A stretch of DNA of 64,000 bases from Oligoflexus tunisiensis (GTDB taxonomy: Bacteria; Bdellovibrionota_B; Oligoflexia; Oligoflexales; Oligoflexaceae), in NCBI RefSeq assembly GCF_001748245.1, contig NZ_BDFO01000001.1, positions 2,564,471-2,628,470 of the forward strand. Reading direction: 5' to 3'. The notes under the pieces are model-generated. The model was not told the DNA's origin. It saw nothing but the letters and a program-made list of their open reading frames with translations, and made no database searches. The first letter of the stretch is position 1. Every line of letters begins with the position of its first letter. Below, piece by piece: positions 41,418-51,794 of the stretch. A program made the position numbers and the translations under genes.

Positions 41418-42803
41418 TCAGCGATTGTGCGGTGGCGCCTGAATCCGCACAACCCCGAACTGGGACAGAAGTGTATCCGGTGCCGCGCGACCTGCCGCCA
41501 CGATCATGCCATCCGGCTGGATGGCAAGAGCGTTGGCCCGGTCCGCGCCGGGACCGAACCCGACCACCACAGCGCCCGTACCGCCAAAGCTTTCATCGAG
41601 AGCCCCGTTTGCGTGACAAAGGATGATCAGAAAGTCCTCGTTGCCGTGATGTCCACCCAGCACCAATTTCCCATCCGCACGTCGCGCCAGCGCATAGGTT
41701 CCTGACGTGGAGAGAAAATCATAGAGAGCGCCGCCGCCTGATCCGAAGCTGGTATCCAGCGTGCCATCGGCGTGATACTGCGCGAGCGCGACTCCATAGC
41801 GTTCACAGGGATTGGGAAAACATCCGCCACTGACCTGGCCCACACCTGCCACCACGATCCGACCATCGGGCAGCAACGCGAGACCCTGCGCGCGATCCGC
41901 TCCGCCGTTAAAATCCGTCGTGACAATGCCGCCGCTTCCAAAGCTGGTATCGAGACTGCCGTTGCTGTTGTAACGCACCAACGTGAAATTTACATGGGGC
42001 CCGCTGGTCCAGCCACCGCCGGCCACCAGAATTTTGCCATCCGGTTGAATGAGAACGGCATTCGCACTGTCCTGCCCTCCGATATCGGTGACCACGGTGC
42101 CGTCGCCGCCGAAGCTGGTATCCAGTGAGCCATCACGATGATAGCGCGCGACGGCGAAGTCGGCGAGGAATGTGCCGGTGACGCCAGCGACCACGATTTT
42201 TCCATCGGGGGCAATGGCCACGGCCTGGGCCATATCGTTGACTCCGGCGCCGGTTTGCGGATAGATCGGCGTCAGCACTTTTCCATTGGTACCGAAGGTG
42301 GGATCCAATCGTCCGCTGCTGTCGTAACGGGCCAGCGCAAAGGTATCATGGGCATAGGAAAGATTGCGGGCATAGCCTACGACCACGAGCTTCTGATCGG
42401 GCTGCACGGCAACGGCCTTCGCTGCGGAACCGTAGTATTCCGTGAACGATGTGGTGACCTTGCCGCCGACGCCAAAACCGGTGTCGAGGCTGCCGTCGGG
42501 TCTCAGGCGCATCAACGCGAAATCCACCAGACGATTGGAGCTGGGTCGTCCGGATCCGGCGAGCACGATGCGCCCATCCCGTTGCAGGGCCATTCCAAAA
42601 ACTTCGCCATCACCGCCGCCGAAGTCCATCCCGACCATGCCTCCTGTTCCAAAGGCCGGATCAAGCTCCCCAGCGGCTCGAACCGTGGGATCGGCCTGGA
42701 TGCCGGCGCCCCAATCGACCAGCAGCGCGACGACCAGCAAGGCGGCAACCGATACGAACTTATTCCCTACTCTTTTGCATGTCCTCATGATGTCTGAGTT
42801 CAC
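41418..42803 (-). CDS. Delta-60 repeat protein, secreted beta-propeller-like
   Basis: About 461 residues: signal peptide, then seven or eight copies of a repeat of about 55-60 residues with the core DGSLDTSFG.GG.V.TDF followed by QPDGKIVVAG and FALARY. This is the delta-60 repeat, abundant in myxobacteria and related groups; the repeats probably close into a propeller. Function unknown. A GTG at 42803 with GGAGG 5 bases upstream is the best start; ATG 42788 and 42821 are alternatives. It lies 80 bases after the 7TMR-DISM kinase gene on the same strand, with a palindrome between them. Confidence 0.82.
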   Translation of the reverse strand: MNSDIMRTCKRVGNKFVSVAALLVVALLVDWGAGIQADPTVRAAGELDPAFGTGGMVGMDFGGGDGEVFGMALQRDGRIVLAGSGRPSSNRLVDFALMRLRPDGSLDTGFGVGGKVTTSFTEYYGSAAKAVAVQPDQKLVVVGYARNLSYAHDTFALARYDSSGRLDPTFGTNGKVLTPIYPQTGAGVNDMAQAVAIAPDGKIVVAGVTGTFLADFAVARYHRDGSLDTSFGGDGTVVTDIGGQDSANAVLIQPDGKILVAGGGWTSGPHVNFTLVRYNSNGSLDTSFGSGGIVTTDFNGGADRAQGLALLPDGRIVVAGVGQVSGGCFPNPCERYGVALAQYHADGTLDTSFGSGGGALYDFLSTSGTYALARRADGKLVLGGHHGNEDFLIILCHANGALDESFGGTGAVVVGFGPGADRANALAIQPDGMIVAAGRAAPDTLLSQFGVVRIQAPPHNR

Positions 42804-42870
42804 TTCATCCTCCTGCTTCAATGAAAGTCAAGGCGGCATCAGTGTTATCAGAATTCCAGGGCTTCGGCTG

Positions 42871-42887
42871 CTAGGTATATTACCTAG
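42871..42887. repeat. 17-bp perfect palindrome at the end of the kinase gene
   Basis: CTAGGTA-TAT-TACCTAG, overlapping the TAG stop of the kinase gene and 68 bases upstream of the delta-60 protein start. No T run, so an operator is as likely as a terminator. Confidence 0.5.
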
Positions 42888-45721
42888 GAGGCATGAGCCG
42901 TATGCTCCCGGTTTGGAAAATCCAGGAGAGCGTGAGGCGGAAGAACCAGGTCCAGAACAAAGGGGCAGCCGCCGGTTTTCGGTTCGGCCAGCGTTCGGAT
43001 TGCAATGTGGGCATCGATTTCTTTCAGGAGATGACGCACGGCGGCCATGCCGATGCCACGTCCTGAAATTTCCGTAACGGCTTCCGCGGTGGAAACTTCT
43101 GCGGCAAAAATCAATTCGGCGATTTGCGCGGGTGACCACTGGACTCCTGCCGGCACAAGACCCGCTGCCCGTGCCTTGTCGAGAATGCGCTGCAGTTGCA
43201 GACCGCGGCCGTCATCCCAGATCCTTAGGGTCCAGGCGCCATTCTCTTTCTGCAGCTCCAGACTGATGAGTCCCGCCGCATTTTTTCCTTGCGCGAGACG
43301 CTCGGCCGGGGATTCCAGACCGTGATCGAGAACATTTCGTATGATATGAGTCATCGCCTGCCGCAGAGCGCGCTCGGCGTCGGGATGCAGCCAGGAGCGT
43401 GGCAGAGTCAGGTGAAAGTCGGGGCGGGCCTTGCCGAGCTGTTCGGCGAGCGTCGCTGCGTCCTCGATCAGATCCTGGATCATGTCCTCCAGACGGACGA
43501 ACAGCCTGGGTCCCAATTGTCCGGACAGCTTCTGCCATGTTGCGGAATCAGGGGGTGCCAGCAGGCATTGTTGCAGGAGGCGAACATCGTCTTCATGCAG
43601 CTGGCCTTCATTCGCAACGGGGATGGCGCGGGACATGAGATCGCGCTCCAGCTGGGCATAACGATCCAGCACCACCCGAATGCCATGATGCAGCGTGAAC
43701 AGCCGGACCCGATCCGGCTCCGGATCCTGGATTTGCTGCTTAATGGTTTCCTCGGCGTCATGCACGAGGGATGTCAGTCGTTTTAAGGGCAGACTGCGCG
43801 CCGAACCCTTGAGTGTGTGATAGAGAATCAGCAGGCGTTCATACCGCTCACGGGCGGGCAAGGCTTCATCCTGGAACAGGGTCTGGGCGTTATTCATGGT
43901 GTCGTTGGCCTGTCGCACGAAACGCTGGAAAAGACTGGGTTTGATGGCGATCAATTCGCTCATCACAAGCAGGTCCTCTTCATGCTGCTGCTTGCCTGCC
44001 ACCAGTTCCCGCACGGAACTGACATCGCGCACGGTGACAAGGATCTGTGCGACCGTTTTCTGTTTATTCAACATGGGAGCCCACTCAAGTTCCAAAATCT
44101 TCCGGCTGCTCTGAGCTGAACTCAGGGTGATTTCTCGCGGCAGGTGCGAGGCGTTCAGTTCCCAGCACAGGAGGTCCTCACCAAAGGAAGCGATCAAAAT
44201 GCTTTCGACCTGGGAGATCAGCTCCTGATCGCAGGTGCTTTGGGCAAAAAGGAGCGGGATGGCTGGCGTTTCCTTAAGGTCCTGGACTTCAAATATGATT
44301 TCAAGATGCTGGGAGTATTCCTCATGAATGGTGAGATCCGGCTGAATGATCAGAAGCCCCTGCTCCATGGTATTCAATATGGAGCGAATGGAACGCGTCT
44401 GCCGGTCCACCTCGTCGGTCAGATCCTTCTGCAGGCGCTCAGCCGTGCGAAAGGCAAGCGCAAACCGTTTGGCCACGACCTGACTTTCCATAAAGATGAA
44501 GACGCAGGTTCCATATTGCGTGAGGTAAGGATAGGGGAGCAGACCATAGACGATCAGGATATCGTAGGCCAGCGTTGCGATCATGATAACCGTGCCGCTG
44601 AAGGCGTAAAGTGCCCCACTGCTCTTCCCATACATGGCCTTGACCATGATATGGAAACAGAGAACCGCATTCACCAAAGCATAGATTTGATAGTACGGCA
44701 GCGCCCGGGAATAAACGTCCAACGGCAGCACCATGGTGGAAAGCAGCCCGATGGCTCCCAGAATCAACTGAATCTTCAGGAAAAGCTGAGGCACCTGGTC
44801 GCGAAAGGTGCTGTTTAAAAACGCCATGAATGAAAGCGGTCCGGCCAGGACTGCCGCATATTCCAGCCAGGCCTTCCATTGATAGAGGATCAGTCGGGGT
44901 TGATCCGCATAGTAGTCCAGAAGGTAACCAGCCGCCAGAGCCCTTAAGCCTGACATCAAACAAAAACAGAAGAGCAGAAGGCTGGCCCTGTCCTCGGGAC
45001 GGCGCAGATACATGACGAGGTTATAAAGCCCCATCACCATGAGAACCGCAACCGCCAGAAGATAGGATTCATGCTCCAGGTGATAGGCACGACTCAAATA
45101 GGTTCCTGGGCCGATTTCAGGGCTGACCCAGAGGCCGGAGCGTCCGTAATGAAAATTGGAGACCTGGATCAGCAGCACCCACACCTCGTGCGGTCCAGCG
45201 GGTTGAAAGGTCATCACGCGCGGCAGCATCGCAGGTATGGATTCGGCGAGCTTTGTGCCGACCTTGCCGTTTTGAAAAATAATGGCCGATTCCGGCCGGC
45301 CTTCAGGATAAAGAAACGCCTTGTAAGCCGACGCAACACTGCGGACAGCCAGCTCATAAGCCTCAGGCGCCTCGGGGAATCCCTGCAGACGGAGACGATA
45401 GCTGGCAAAGCCCTTCAGAGGATTCAGTCCCCATTGTGCTTCGGCCGCATCCCAGACCTTGCCGGCCTCCGCAGTGTGGAGAGCGGTTCGGGTATCCCCC
45501 GGTTCCACGAGCGCTTCGGGAAAAAATTCCCAGGGTCCTGTCAGCTTCACGGTCCGGCCTTCGGTCAAGGCTGCGGCCACATCGAGCGCGGAGGGCGGCT
45601 CAGCCGCTGCCAGGGGACCGGCGCTGAACGTCCAGAGAAGCAGAGCGCCGAGCGCAAGAGTCCCGAATCGCCTGCCAGGCGGCTGTGGCGGTGATGCTCT
45701 CATGGTGCCATCGGGTCTCAT
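42884..45721 (-). CDS. 7TMR-DISM receptor fused to Hpt and CheA-like kinase domain (second copy)
   Basis: About 945 residues. Signal peptide (ends near PLAAAE), DISM sensor domain (about 35-190), and seven membrane helices (about 200-410). A long coiled linker with PAS-like segment follows, then an Hpt domain with the histidine in LILYHTLKGSARSLPLKRL. The CheA-type ATPase has MTHIIRNVLDHGLE, WDDGRGLQ and GRGIGMAAVRHLL. It is the same plan as the protein at 25236-27890, but with low overall identity, so an old duplication. No receiver gene adjoins. I chose the ATG at 45721; the frame is open 12 codons further. It may be co-transcribed with the delta-60 protein gene. Confidence 0.85.
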   Translation of the reverse strand: MRPDGTMRASPPQPPGRRFGTLALGALLLWTFSAGPLAAAEPPSALDVAAALTEGRTVKLTGPWEFFPEALVEPGDTRTALHTAEAGKVWDAAEAQWGLNPLKGFASYRLRLQGFPEAPEAYELAVRSVASAYKAFLYPEGRPESAIIFQNGKVGTKLAESIPAMLPRVMTFQPAGPHEVWVLLIQVSNFHYGRSGLWVSPEIGPGTYLSRAYHLEHESYLLAVAVLMVMGLYNLVMYLRRPEDRASLLLFCFCLMSGLRALAAGYLLDYYADQPRLILYQWKAWLEYAAVLAGPLSFMAFLNSTFRDQVPQLFLKIQLILGAIGLLSTMVLPLDVYSRALPYYQIYALVNAVLCFHIMVKAMYGKSSGALYAFSGTVIMIATLAYDILIVYGLLPYPYLTQYGTCVFIFMESQVVAKRFALAFRTAERLQKDLTDEVDRQTRSIRSILNTMEQGLLIIQPDLTIHEEYSQHLEIIFEVQDLKETPAIPLLFAQSTCDQELISQVESILIASFGEDLLCWELNASHLPREITLSSAQSSRKILELEWAPMLNKQKTVAQILVTVRDVSSVRELVAGKQQHEEDLLVMSELIAIKPSLFQRFVRQANDTMNNAQTLFQDEALPARERYERLLILYHTLKGSARSLPLKRLTSLVHDAEETIKQQIQDPEPDRVRLFTLHHGIRVVLDRYAQLERDLMSRAIPVANEGQLHEDDVRLLQQCLLAPPDSATWQKLSGQLGPRLFVRLEDMIQDLIEDAATLAEQLGKARPDFHLTLPRSWLHPDAERALRQAMTHIIRNVLDHGLESPAERLAQGKNAAGLISLELQKENGAWTLRIWDDGRGLQLQRILDKARAAGLVPAGVQWSPAQIAELIFAAEVSTAEAVTEISGRGIGMAAVRHLLKEIDAHIAIRTLAEPKTGGCPFVLDLVLPPHALLDFPNREHTAHAS

Positions 45722-45854
45722 GTTCAGGACCGTCCCTTTCTCTGATGTGTTCCCCACAGCGTAACGGCCTTTTCAGAACGCATCTGAATAGGTAAAAAGT
45801 TGCCGGTAGGATAGGATGGGGTTTGACAAGGGAATGGGATAGCCAAGGATTCGC

Positions 45855-46775
45855 ATGTACAACTACAATCATCTCTTTTATTTTTACACCGTGGCCCGTC
45901 TGGGCGGGATCATGAAAGCCGCCCAGTACCTGCACATCGCGCAGCCCTCCCTGAGCACGCAGATCAAGGCTCTGGAGGCTCATACCCATCGCATCCTCTT
46001 CAAGAAGGTCGGCCGGGGCCTTGCCCTGACACAGGATGGAGAGGTGCTCTATTCCATCTGCCGCAAGATGTTTGATCATGTCGAGGATCTTCATAATTTT
46101 CTGTTGAGCAAGGAAAGCCGGATGCAGAAACGCATTCGGATCGGGGTCGGGGACGAGCTGGAACGGCCGTTTGTGGTGAATTTAATCCAGCGGATCTTCC
46201 GCACCAGCCTGAAGAATCAGAAGACCCAGGTCAGCATGAGGTCGGGTAAACACCGGGTTCTGCTCGAACAGCTGCGCTGGCGTGAACTGGATGTGCTGCT
46301 CAGCAATCACTCAGCCCACGGCGATGATTTTACGGTGCTCGCGGAAATCCCCATGCCGGTGATTGCCGTCGCGGCCCCGAAAGTGGTGAAGCCCTATCGG
46401 AAGAGCACGGCCCGGGAGACGCTGGCGAAGCGGCTCCAGCAGCTGGATCTGGGGCTGGTCCTGCCGATGGAGGATCAAAAGTTGCGGGTCGAGACGGAGA
46501 TTTATCTTCAAAAGGCCCGGATCCGGCAGACCATGGTGTTTGAAAGCGATATCCTGGCGGCTGTGGTGCGCGCCACCGTCGAGGGACTGGGTGTGGCCTT
46601 TCTGCCGAAACCCTATATACAAAAAGAGCTAACCAGTGGATCTCTGGTGAAATTGAATGAGAGCCAAAAACTTTGGACTCATTCCATTTACCAGATCATC
46701 CACAAAAAGCGTCAGCTCGACTTCATCAACACGGATATCCGTGATTATTTCCGAATCTATAAGGACAAAACCTAG
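45855..46775 (+). CDS. LysR-family regulator, NhaR-like
   Basis: 306 residues. The N-terminal helix-turn-helix starts unusually early: MYNYNHLFYFYTVARLGGIM, then KAAQYLHIAQPSLSTQIKAL. That start resembles NhaR, the sodium-responsive activator of the nhaA antiporter. The rest is a LysR effector-binding domain. AAGGA precedes the ATG. It is divergent from the kinase gene and converges with the trehalose gene. Its target is unknown; LysR regulators often control the divergent neighbour. Confidence 0.85.
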   Translation: MYNYNHLFYFYTVARLGGIMKAAQYLHIAQPSLSTQIKALEAHTHRILFKKVGRGLALTQDGEVLYSICRKMFDHVEDLHNFLLSKESRMQKRIRIGVGDELERPFVVNLIQRIFRTSLKNQKTQVSMRSGKHRVLLEQLRWRELDVLLSNHSAHGDDFTVLAEIPMPVIAVAAPKVVKPYRKSTARETLAKRLQQLDLGLVLPMEDQKLRVETEIYLQKARIRQTMVFESDILAAVVRATVEGLGVAFLPKPYIQKELTSGSLVKLNESQKLWTHSIYQIIHKKRQLDFINTDIRDYFRIYKDKT

Positions 46776-46781
46776 GGCCGC

Positions 46782-49034
46782 TTACTTCACGCCGGCTGGA
46801 GCCACGAAGTTCAAGGGGCGCGTGGACTTTGTCTCATGGCTGAGATGGACCTCCAGCACCCGCAGAAATTCCCGAACCATGGCGCTGTCCCGCAGCCGAT
46901 ATTGGGCTTTGGAGGATTCGCCGCCGACGCGCAGGGTCATGCCGTTTTCCTGAATGACCCGAAACATATCCTCGTCGGTGGTGTCATCGCCGATGGCAAT
47001 GCAGGAAATGGGGTCGCCACGCTGCATGCGTTTTTGCACCACGTGGGCCTTGCTGATGCCTTTGGCGCGCACTTCCAGGTTCTTTTTCCCCTGGAGGATT
47101 TCGAGCATGTCCACGCCTTCCAGAGCCTGGATTTCAGCCGTCAGGGCCTCCAGCATGGGCTCGACCGGACCCTGTTCCATCATGCGATAGTGGAGCACGA
47201 TGGAAAACGCCTTCTTCTCGACCAGCAGCCCTTTGTAGACGTCCTTATAGGTTTCGAAAAGATCGTGGACCCTTTTCAGTGCCGTTAAATCCCGCTTGGG
47301 ATCGAGCAGCAAACTCCTTTGCCGGGTATGCGGATCATAGGAAATGCCGCCGTGTTCACCATGCAGGTAAAGTGGCAGGCGATAGAACCAATGAAAAAGC
47401 TCATCAAAGCGGCGGCCACTCACGATGTGGACCTCGATGCCAGGGGTGTGGCTGAGTCTTTTGAGCAGCATCATCAGGCTGGCATCCGGTGAGGCCAGCT
47501 CGGGGCGGCGCACGATGGGAAACAGGGTGCCGTCGTAATCAATGAAAAGCGCCAGGGGAGCCTTGAGCCTGGACACCAGACCAGGCAGTTCATGAGCCTG
47601 CAAAAAAACCTTTTCCGGCTCGGGTCCCGGTGCCGGCAAAGGCCTGGGGGCTCGACTGAAAAACTGCTGAACCCATTCTCTGGCGTTAAACTTCATAACG
47701 GCCTCTCTGAGTTTTTTCATACGAAGCATCCTGTCGCTCTGGGGCATGGTCAGCGCCTGGTACATGGCCTGGGCTGTGGCATCGATATCATAGGGGTTGA
47801 CAATGAGAGCGTCCCGCATTTCATCGACCGCGCCGGCAAACTCGCTTAAAACCAGAACGCCGTCGAGATCAGCGCGGGAAGCGACAAATTCCTTGGCCAC
47901 GAGGTTCATGCCGTCGATCAGTGGTGTCACCAGCATCACATTGATCTTACCATAGGCCTGGCCGAGTTCCTCGGCGTTGAAAGCCGAAGCGAAGTACTGG
48001 ATGGGTTGATAACCGGGAACACCAAATCGTCCATTGATGGAACCAATCAGCTGTTCCACCTGCTGTTTGCAGCGACTGTAGGCGGGCAATTCATCCCGCG
48101 AGGTCGGTGCAATCTGGATGAGCGTGATTTTCCCAAGAAGTTCAGGATGCAGCTCGAGCAGTCGTTCGAAAGCCAGAAACTTGCGGGACAGGCCCTTGGT
48201 GTAATCGAGCCGGTCCACTGAAAAGAGAACATTCAGCTCAGGATTGTCCTGCCGCATTTTATCAATGGCCTCGACCAGCGTGCCCCCTTCCTCGTGCGCA
48301 GCGATCTCTGCCCAGCGCGAGCCGTCAACACCCAAAGGTGCGGCCACGACCGAAACCTTGCGACCATGGACCATGAGCCCATCCGGAACGCGCGGATGGG
48401 AGACGATGCTTTCCACCGCCTGCTTAAAATGATCGGCGTAGCCCTGGGTATGAAAACCAATGGTGTCAGCTCCCAGCATGCCTTCCAGGATTTCGTCGCG
48501 GATCGGAAGCATCCGAAAGATTTCCGACGGAGGAAAAGGAATATGCATGAAAAAGGAGATGTGAACACCCAGATCACGATCGCGGATCATTTTAGGCAGA
48601 AGCTGGAGGTGGTAATCCTGGATCCAAACGGTGTCACCCGGTTTCACGAGTTCCGCCAGTCGATCCGCAAAAAGACGATTGATGAGTTGATAGTCCGCCC
48701 AGTGGGGCAGAGTGAGAGGCAAACGGCCCGTCTGGTTATGATAGAGAGGCCAGAACACGCCGTTGGAAATGTCATTGTAAAACGCATGATGAGCGCGCAT
48801 GGGCAATCGTACTGTGGCGCAGCCCTGGTCCTGGAAGGCCTTATTGACCATGGTCTTCTGTGCTTTGCTCATTTTTTGCGTCAAACCATCCCAGCCGAGC
48901 CAGATGGTATTCTCGTTCAATAAAGGCAGAAGGCCACTCGCCAGGCCGCCCACAGAGGGCTTAAGACGGAGCTCACCATTGTCAAAACATCCGCTGAAAG
49001 GAAGGCGGTGTGATACGATAAATAGCCGATTCAT
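46782..49034 (-). CDS. otsAB: Fused trehalose-6-phosphate synthase/phosphatase
   Basis: 750 residues combining both steps of trehalose synthesis from UDP-glucose and glucose-6-phosphate. The N-terminal GT20 synthase (residues about 1-465) shows [29 protein letters not shown] and [10 protein letters not shown]. The C-terminal HAD-type phosphatase (about 500-735) has the nucleophile motif DYDGTL and the metal motif [10 protein letters not shown]. In many bacteria these are separate genes; a fusion is common in eukaryotes and some bacteria. Trehalose protects against desiccation and osmotic stress. GGAGGAG precedes the ATG. An 8-bp inverted repeat lies upstream (49066-49090). Confidence 0.93.
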   Translation of the reverse strand: MNRLFIVSHRLPFSGCFDNGELRLKPSVGGLASGLLPLLNENTIWLGWDGLTQKMSKAQKTMVNKAFQDQGCATVRLPMRAHHAFYNDISNGVFWPLYHNQTGRLPLTLPHWADYQLINRLFADRLAELVKPGDTVWIQDYHLQLLPKMIRDRDLGVHISFFMHIPFPPSEIFRMLPIRDEILEGMLGADTIGFHTQGYADHFKQAVESIVSHPRVPDGLMVHGRKVSVVAAPLGVDGSRWAEIAAHEEGGTLVEAIDKMRQDNPELNVLFSVDRLDYTKGLSRKFLAFERLLELHPELLGKITLIQIAPTSRDELPAYSRCKQQVEQLIGSINGRFGVPGYQPIQYFASAFNAEELGQAYGKINVMLVTPLIDGMNLVAKEFVASRADLDGVLVLSEFAGAVDEMRDALIVNPYDIDATAQAMYQALTMPQSDRMLRMKKLREAVMKFNAREWVQQFFSRAPRPLPAPGPEPEKVFLQAHELPGLVSRLKAPLALFIDYDGTLFPIVRRPELASPDASLMMLLKRLSHTPGIEVHIVSGRRFDELFHWFYRLPLYLHGEHGGISYDPHTRQRSLLLDPKRDLTALKRVHDLFETYKDVYKGLLVEKKAFSIVLHYRMMEQGPVEPMLEALTAEIQALEGVDMLEILQGKKNLEVRAKGISKAHVVQKRMQRGDPISCIAIGDDTTDEDMFRVIQENGMTLRVGGESSKAQYRLRDSAMVREFLRVLEVHLSHETKSTRPLNFVAPAGVK

Positions 49035-49065
49035 TGGCTCCTCCTTTGCCGCACAAATTCCTATT

Positions 49066-49090
49066 AAGAATCGGTATCATGGCGATTCTT
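49066..49090. repeat. Inverted repeat upstream of the trehalose gene
   Basis: AAGAATCG, 9-base spacer, CGATTCTT, perfect arms, 32 bases before the otsAB start, within the probable leader or promoter. Possibly an operator. Confidence 0.4.
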
Positions 49091-49207
49091 GTACAATATT
49101 TTTATCGTATGGGTTCCATAGCTTTTTGTTATGTATCGCTGCGGAACAATGAGGAGAATTTCTTACTTGCCGGATCAGAGTCTCAGCTTAAAAGGCAGAA
49201 TTCTCGC

Positions 49208-49239
49208 GACAATGCGCTCTTCAGATGAAGCGCATTGTC
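49208..49239 (-). terminator. Hairpin after the small lipoprotein gene
   Basis: GACAATGCGCT, 10-base loop, AGCGCATTGTC: an 11-bp perfect stem 17 bases past the stop of the 49256-49696 gene. No clear T run follows on the minus strand. Confidence 0.5.
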
Positions 49240-49255
49240 CTGGAAAAAACTTGTC

Positions 49256-49696
49256 TTAACGCGCTTTGATGTAACCGTCATTAAGGGCCGCGCGCTCTGT
49301 CATGAAACATTCGCGATTGTCGGCACTCAATATCTTTTCGCCCTTCAGCATTTCGGGATAGTCCTTATCCGTCTGCGTGTAGTAGCGTTTGGTGTTGCGA
49401 TTGCCGATCACAGGGCAGGCGCTGGCTTTCATTTCCGTGCCGGCTTCCTTGATTTCCGCGCTGACTTCGCGGCTGACTTCGCGGGTCTTCTGGCCGACGT
49501 CGTCGGCAGTTTCCTTCGTTCCTTCTTTCACATCCTGCCAGCCTTCTTTCACATTCTCGCGAGCAGTATCCTGGTCGCCTGCGGCAACCTCGCCCGTGCG
49601 GTCCGTTGTCATGTCACTTTGAGATGAGGTACAAGCCGCTGCGAGGAGCACGGTTGAAATCCCCAGGGCCAGGTTGCGTAGCAAGGAAACGGTCAT
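49256..49696 (-). CDS. Small lipoprotein with helical, apolipophorin-like repeats
   Basis: 146 residues, lipobox LLAAAC. The region after the lipid anchor (about 20-85) is a charged amphipathic helix with approximate 11-residue periodicity (ENVKEGWQDVKEGTKETADD, then VGQKTREVSREVSAEIKEAG), as in YtxH/LEA-like stress proteins. The C-terminal part has two cysteines (SACPVIG and RECFM). Function unknown; an envelope stress role is a guess. AAGGAG lies before the ATG at 49696, which excludes the longer frame. It is divergent from the YihY-family gene. Confidence 0.72.
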   Translation of the reverse strand: MTVSLLRNLALGISTVLLAAACTSSQSDMTTDRTGEVAAGDQDTARENVKEGWQDVKEGTKETADDVGQKTREVSREVSAEIKEAGTEMKASACPVIGNRNTKRYYTQTDKDYPEMLKGEKILSADNRECFMTERAALNDGYIKAR

Positions 49697-49872
49697 GTGT
49701 GTCACTCCTTGATGGGTAGTGTGAAAAATACGCAAGAGAATCACGTCGATCAGCAATGCAACATGCGTGCCTTCGCTGTCATGCATCGTCAAAAAGGGAG
49801 GTACAGCGCGTCAGTTGGAATGGATGCTGCAAGGGATGAAGGAGGCCGGCGATTTCCGGCGAGGGAAACTGT

Positions 49873-51264
49873 ATGTCCAACCCGGCATGGCTTCAAACAA
49901 CAAGGGAATGGTTTCACTGGAAGCACATGCCCGCAGGACTGCACAAAATCTGGGGATTCCTCTGCACCCTGTGGCACGATATCAAGCAGACCAATCTGCT
50001 GTTGCATGCCAGCAGCATGTCCTACATGACCCTGGGTTCGATCATCCCCTTTCTCGCTTTGACCTTTGCCATCATCTCGGCCTTTCAACCGATCGCGGTT
50101 CCCGATGCCAGCTGGTTTGCTACTTTCAAGGTCTTTATTCTGGAAAACCTGGCTCCGAGTTCCGGCCAGTCGATGGTGGAGCTGCTTGAGACTTTTTTAG
50201 CCAATCTCGATGTGGCGAAAATCGGGTTGACCGGATTTATGACTCTGATTGTGCTGATCGTGATCCTTCTGCATGATATTGAGCTGGCTCTGAACAGCAT
50301 CTGGCAGGTTCCTCATACACGGCCTTTTCTCAAACGCTTCCTGTTCTTTTGGATCACGACCACCCTTGGCACCGTCTGCATTTCTGTTGTTGTGGCCGCC
50401 TTTTCCCAGCTTCATGTGCTGGAGCGCCTGCCTTATTCGGGAGCCACGGCACCGGACGCTGTCGGCGGCACGCTGTCCTTTTTGGTGAATCTGGCCGCGA
50501 CTTTTGTTTTCTTTACCGTCCTGCACAAAATCGGCCCCAACTGTCATGTTTCCTTCAAGGCGGCTCTGGTCGGCGGACTCTCGGCCACGCTCATGATTCG
50601 GCTGGCTTCCGCAGGTTTTGGCCTTTATTCCACCCACAGCCAATGGAATCAGAATATTTATGAAGCCCTGGCGGTGGTGCCGCTCTTTCTGCTTTGGCTT
50701 TATCTTGCCTGGTTTGTCATTCTCTTCAGCGCGATCATCGCCTGGCGGACGCATCATGGCTTTCGCGTGAAACGCGCGGACGAGGCCGTTCCATCCAAGC
50801 AGATTGAAGATGAGGCCATCCATCTCCGGGATCTCCAGGTCCGTGCGGTGATGCCCCTCGTCTGCGTTTTGCTGGTGGGAACCCGCTTTTTGAAAGAGCG
50901 CGGCGCGGGAACCCTCGGGAAAAATCTGGCGGTCGAGCTGGATGCGCCTCCGTATTGGGTGCGCGAGGCTCTGTTTATTGCGGAGGAACTGGGCCTTGTT
51001 CTGGTCAAGCGACCTGCCGAAAACAAGGATGACGTCGCCAATGACGTGCTGGAGCTGACGGTCTATCCTGGTTTTCCGCTGGATCGCATCAGCCTCGCGG
51101 AGATCGTGGATAAGCTGAGTGAGGAGGCGCGGCAGTGGTTTCGAACCCGGCCGTGCTCCGAGTCGTTTCCCGTGCACCGGCTGCTGGAGCGAGCCCATGC
51201 GAGCCTGCAAAAGGATCAGGGCCGCCTTCCGCTGGCCGCCCTGCTGGATCCCGGCCCGGCCTGA
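49873..51264 (+). CDS. YihY/UPF0761-family inner-membrane protein
   Basis: 463 residues. After an N-terminal cytoplasmic stretch comes the family hallmark ASSMSYMTLGSIIPFLAL. Six membrane helices lie between residues about 50 and 300 (for example LTGFMTLIVLIVILLHDIEL and LFLLWLYLAWFVILFSAII). The last 150 residues form a soluble domain that may be a winged helix. YihY proteins were once misnamed ribonuclease BN; their function is unsettled. GAGGG lies before the ATG at 49873. Confidence 0.87.
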   Translation: MSNPAWLQTTREWFHWKHMPAGLHKIWGFLCTLWHDIKQTNLLLHASSMSYMTLGSIIPFLALTFAIISAFQPIAVPDASWFATFKVFILENLAPSSGQSMVELLETFLANLDVAKIGLTGFMTLIVLIVILLHDIELALNSIWQVPHTRPFLKRFLFFWITTTLGTVCISVVVAAFSQLHVLERLPYSGATAPDAVGGTLSFLVNLAATFVFFTVLHKIGPNCHVSFKAALVGGLSATLMIRLASAGFGLYSTHSQWNQNIYEALAVVPLFLLWLYLAWFVILFSAIIAWRTHHGFRVKRADEAVPSKQIEDEAIHLRDLQVRAVMPLVCVLLVGTRFLKERGAGTLGKNLAVELDAPPYWVREALFIAEELGLVLVKRPAENKDDVANDVLELTVYPGFPLDRISLAEIVDKLSEEARQWFRTRPCSESFPVHRLLERAHASLQKDQGRLPLAALLDPGPA

Positions 51265-51284
51265 TGATGGGCTCCCTCGCCGTC

Positions 51285-51638
51285 TTATTGCGACCTGGGG
51301 GTTGTCCCGGACTGGGAGGTGGTCACAGGATTGATGTATTCCACTCCGGTCAGACCGCAGGTGTCATTGATTTTGTTGGCATCCGATCCCATGAGCGCGA
51401 GCGATTCACAGTTGGGTTCTGGAGACGGTTGGGTCAGGGAAATATTTTCACGATCACCCATGGGGGGAATGGTCCCTTCCTGGATGCTGATGTTCGTGCT
51501 GGGTGTTTTTGTATTGGAGATCGGCAATGTGGGCTCCTGCCAGCGTGTCGCGCGATCCTCCGTCTCCGTATGGTCCTCGGTACACGAGAAAATCAGGAGC
51601 GGAAGGATCAGGACTGTGCCTAACAAGCTCTGTTTCAT
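51285..51638 (-). CDS. Small lipoprotein of unknown function
   Basis: 117 residues: signal peptide with lipobox LIFSC, then a Thr/Ser/Pro/Glu-rich and probably unstructured chain with a short segment holding two cysteines (PNCESLALMGSD, NDTCGLTG). No family recognised. The AAAGGG upstream of the ATG is a modest ribosome site. It converges with the YihY-family gene. Confidence 0.6.
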   Translation of the reverse strand: MKQSLLGTVLILPLLIFSCTEDHTETEDRATRWQEPTLPISNTKTPSTNISIQEGTIPPMGDRENISLTQPSPEPNCESLALMGSDANKINDTCGLTGVEYINPVTTSQSGTTPRSQ

Positions 51639-51794
51639 GGTGAGACCCTTTCAAAAGATGGATAGCGTGGAAGCTGTCTGGAACAGTGCACGCTTTGTAC
51701 CACCCTTGAGGTTCGGGTTATGGGCTTCCTGACGGATTCGTTGGACGCAGATTTGCATGAAAAAGGCCGGGTGCGTACATAAAGGAGGCTCACC

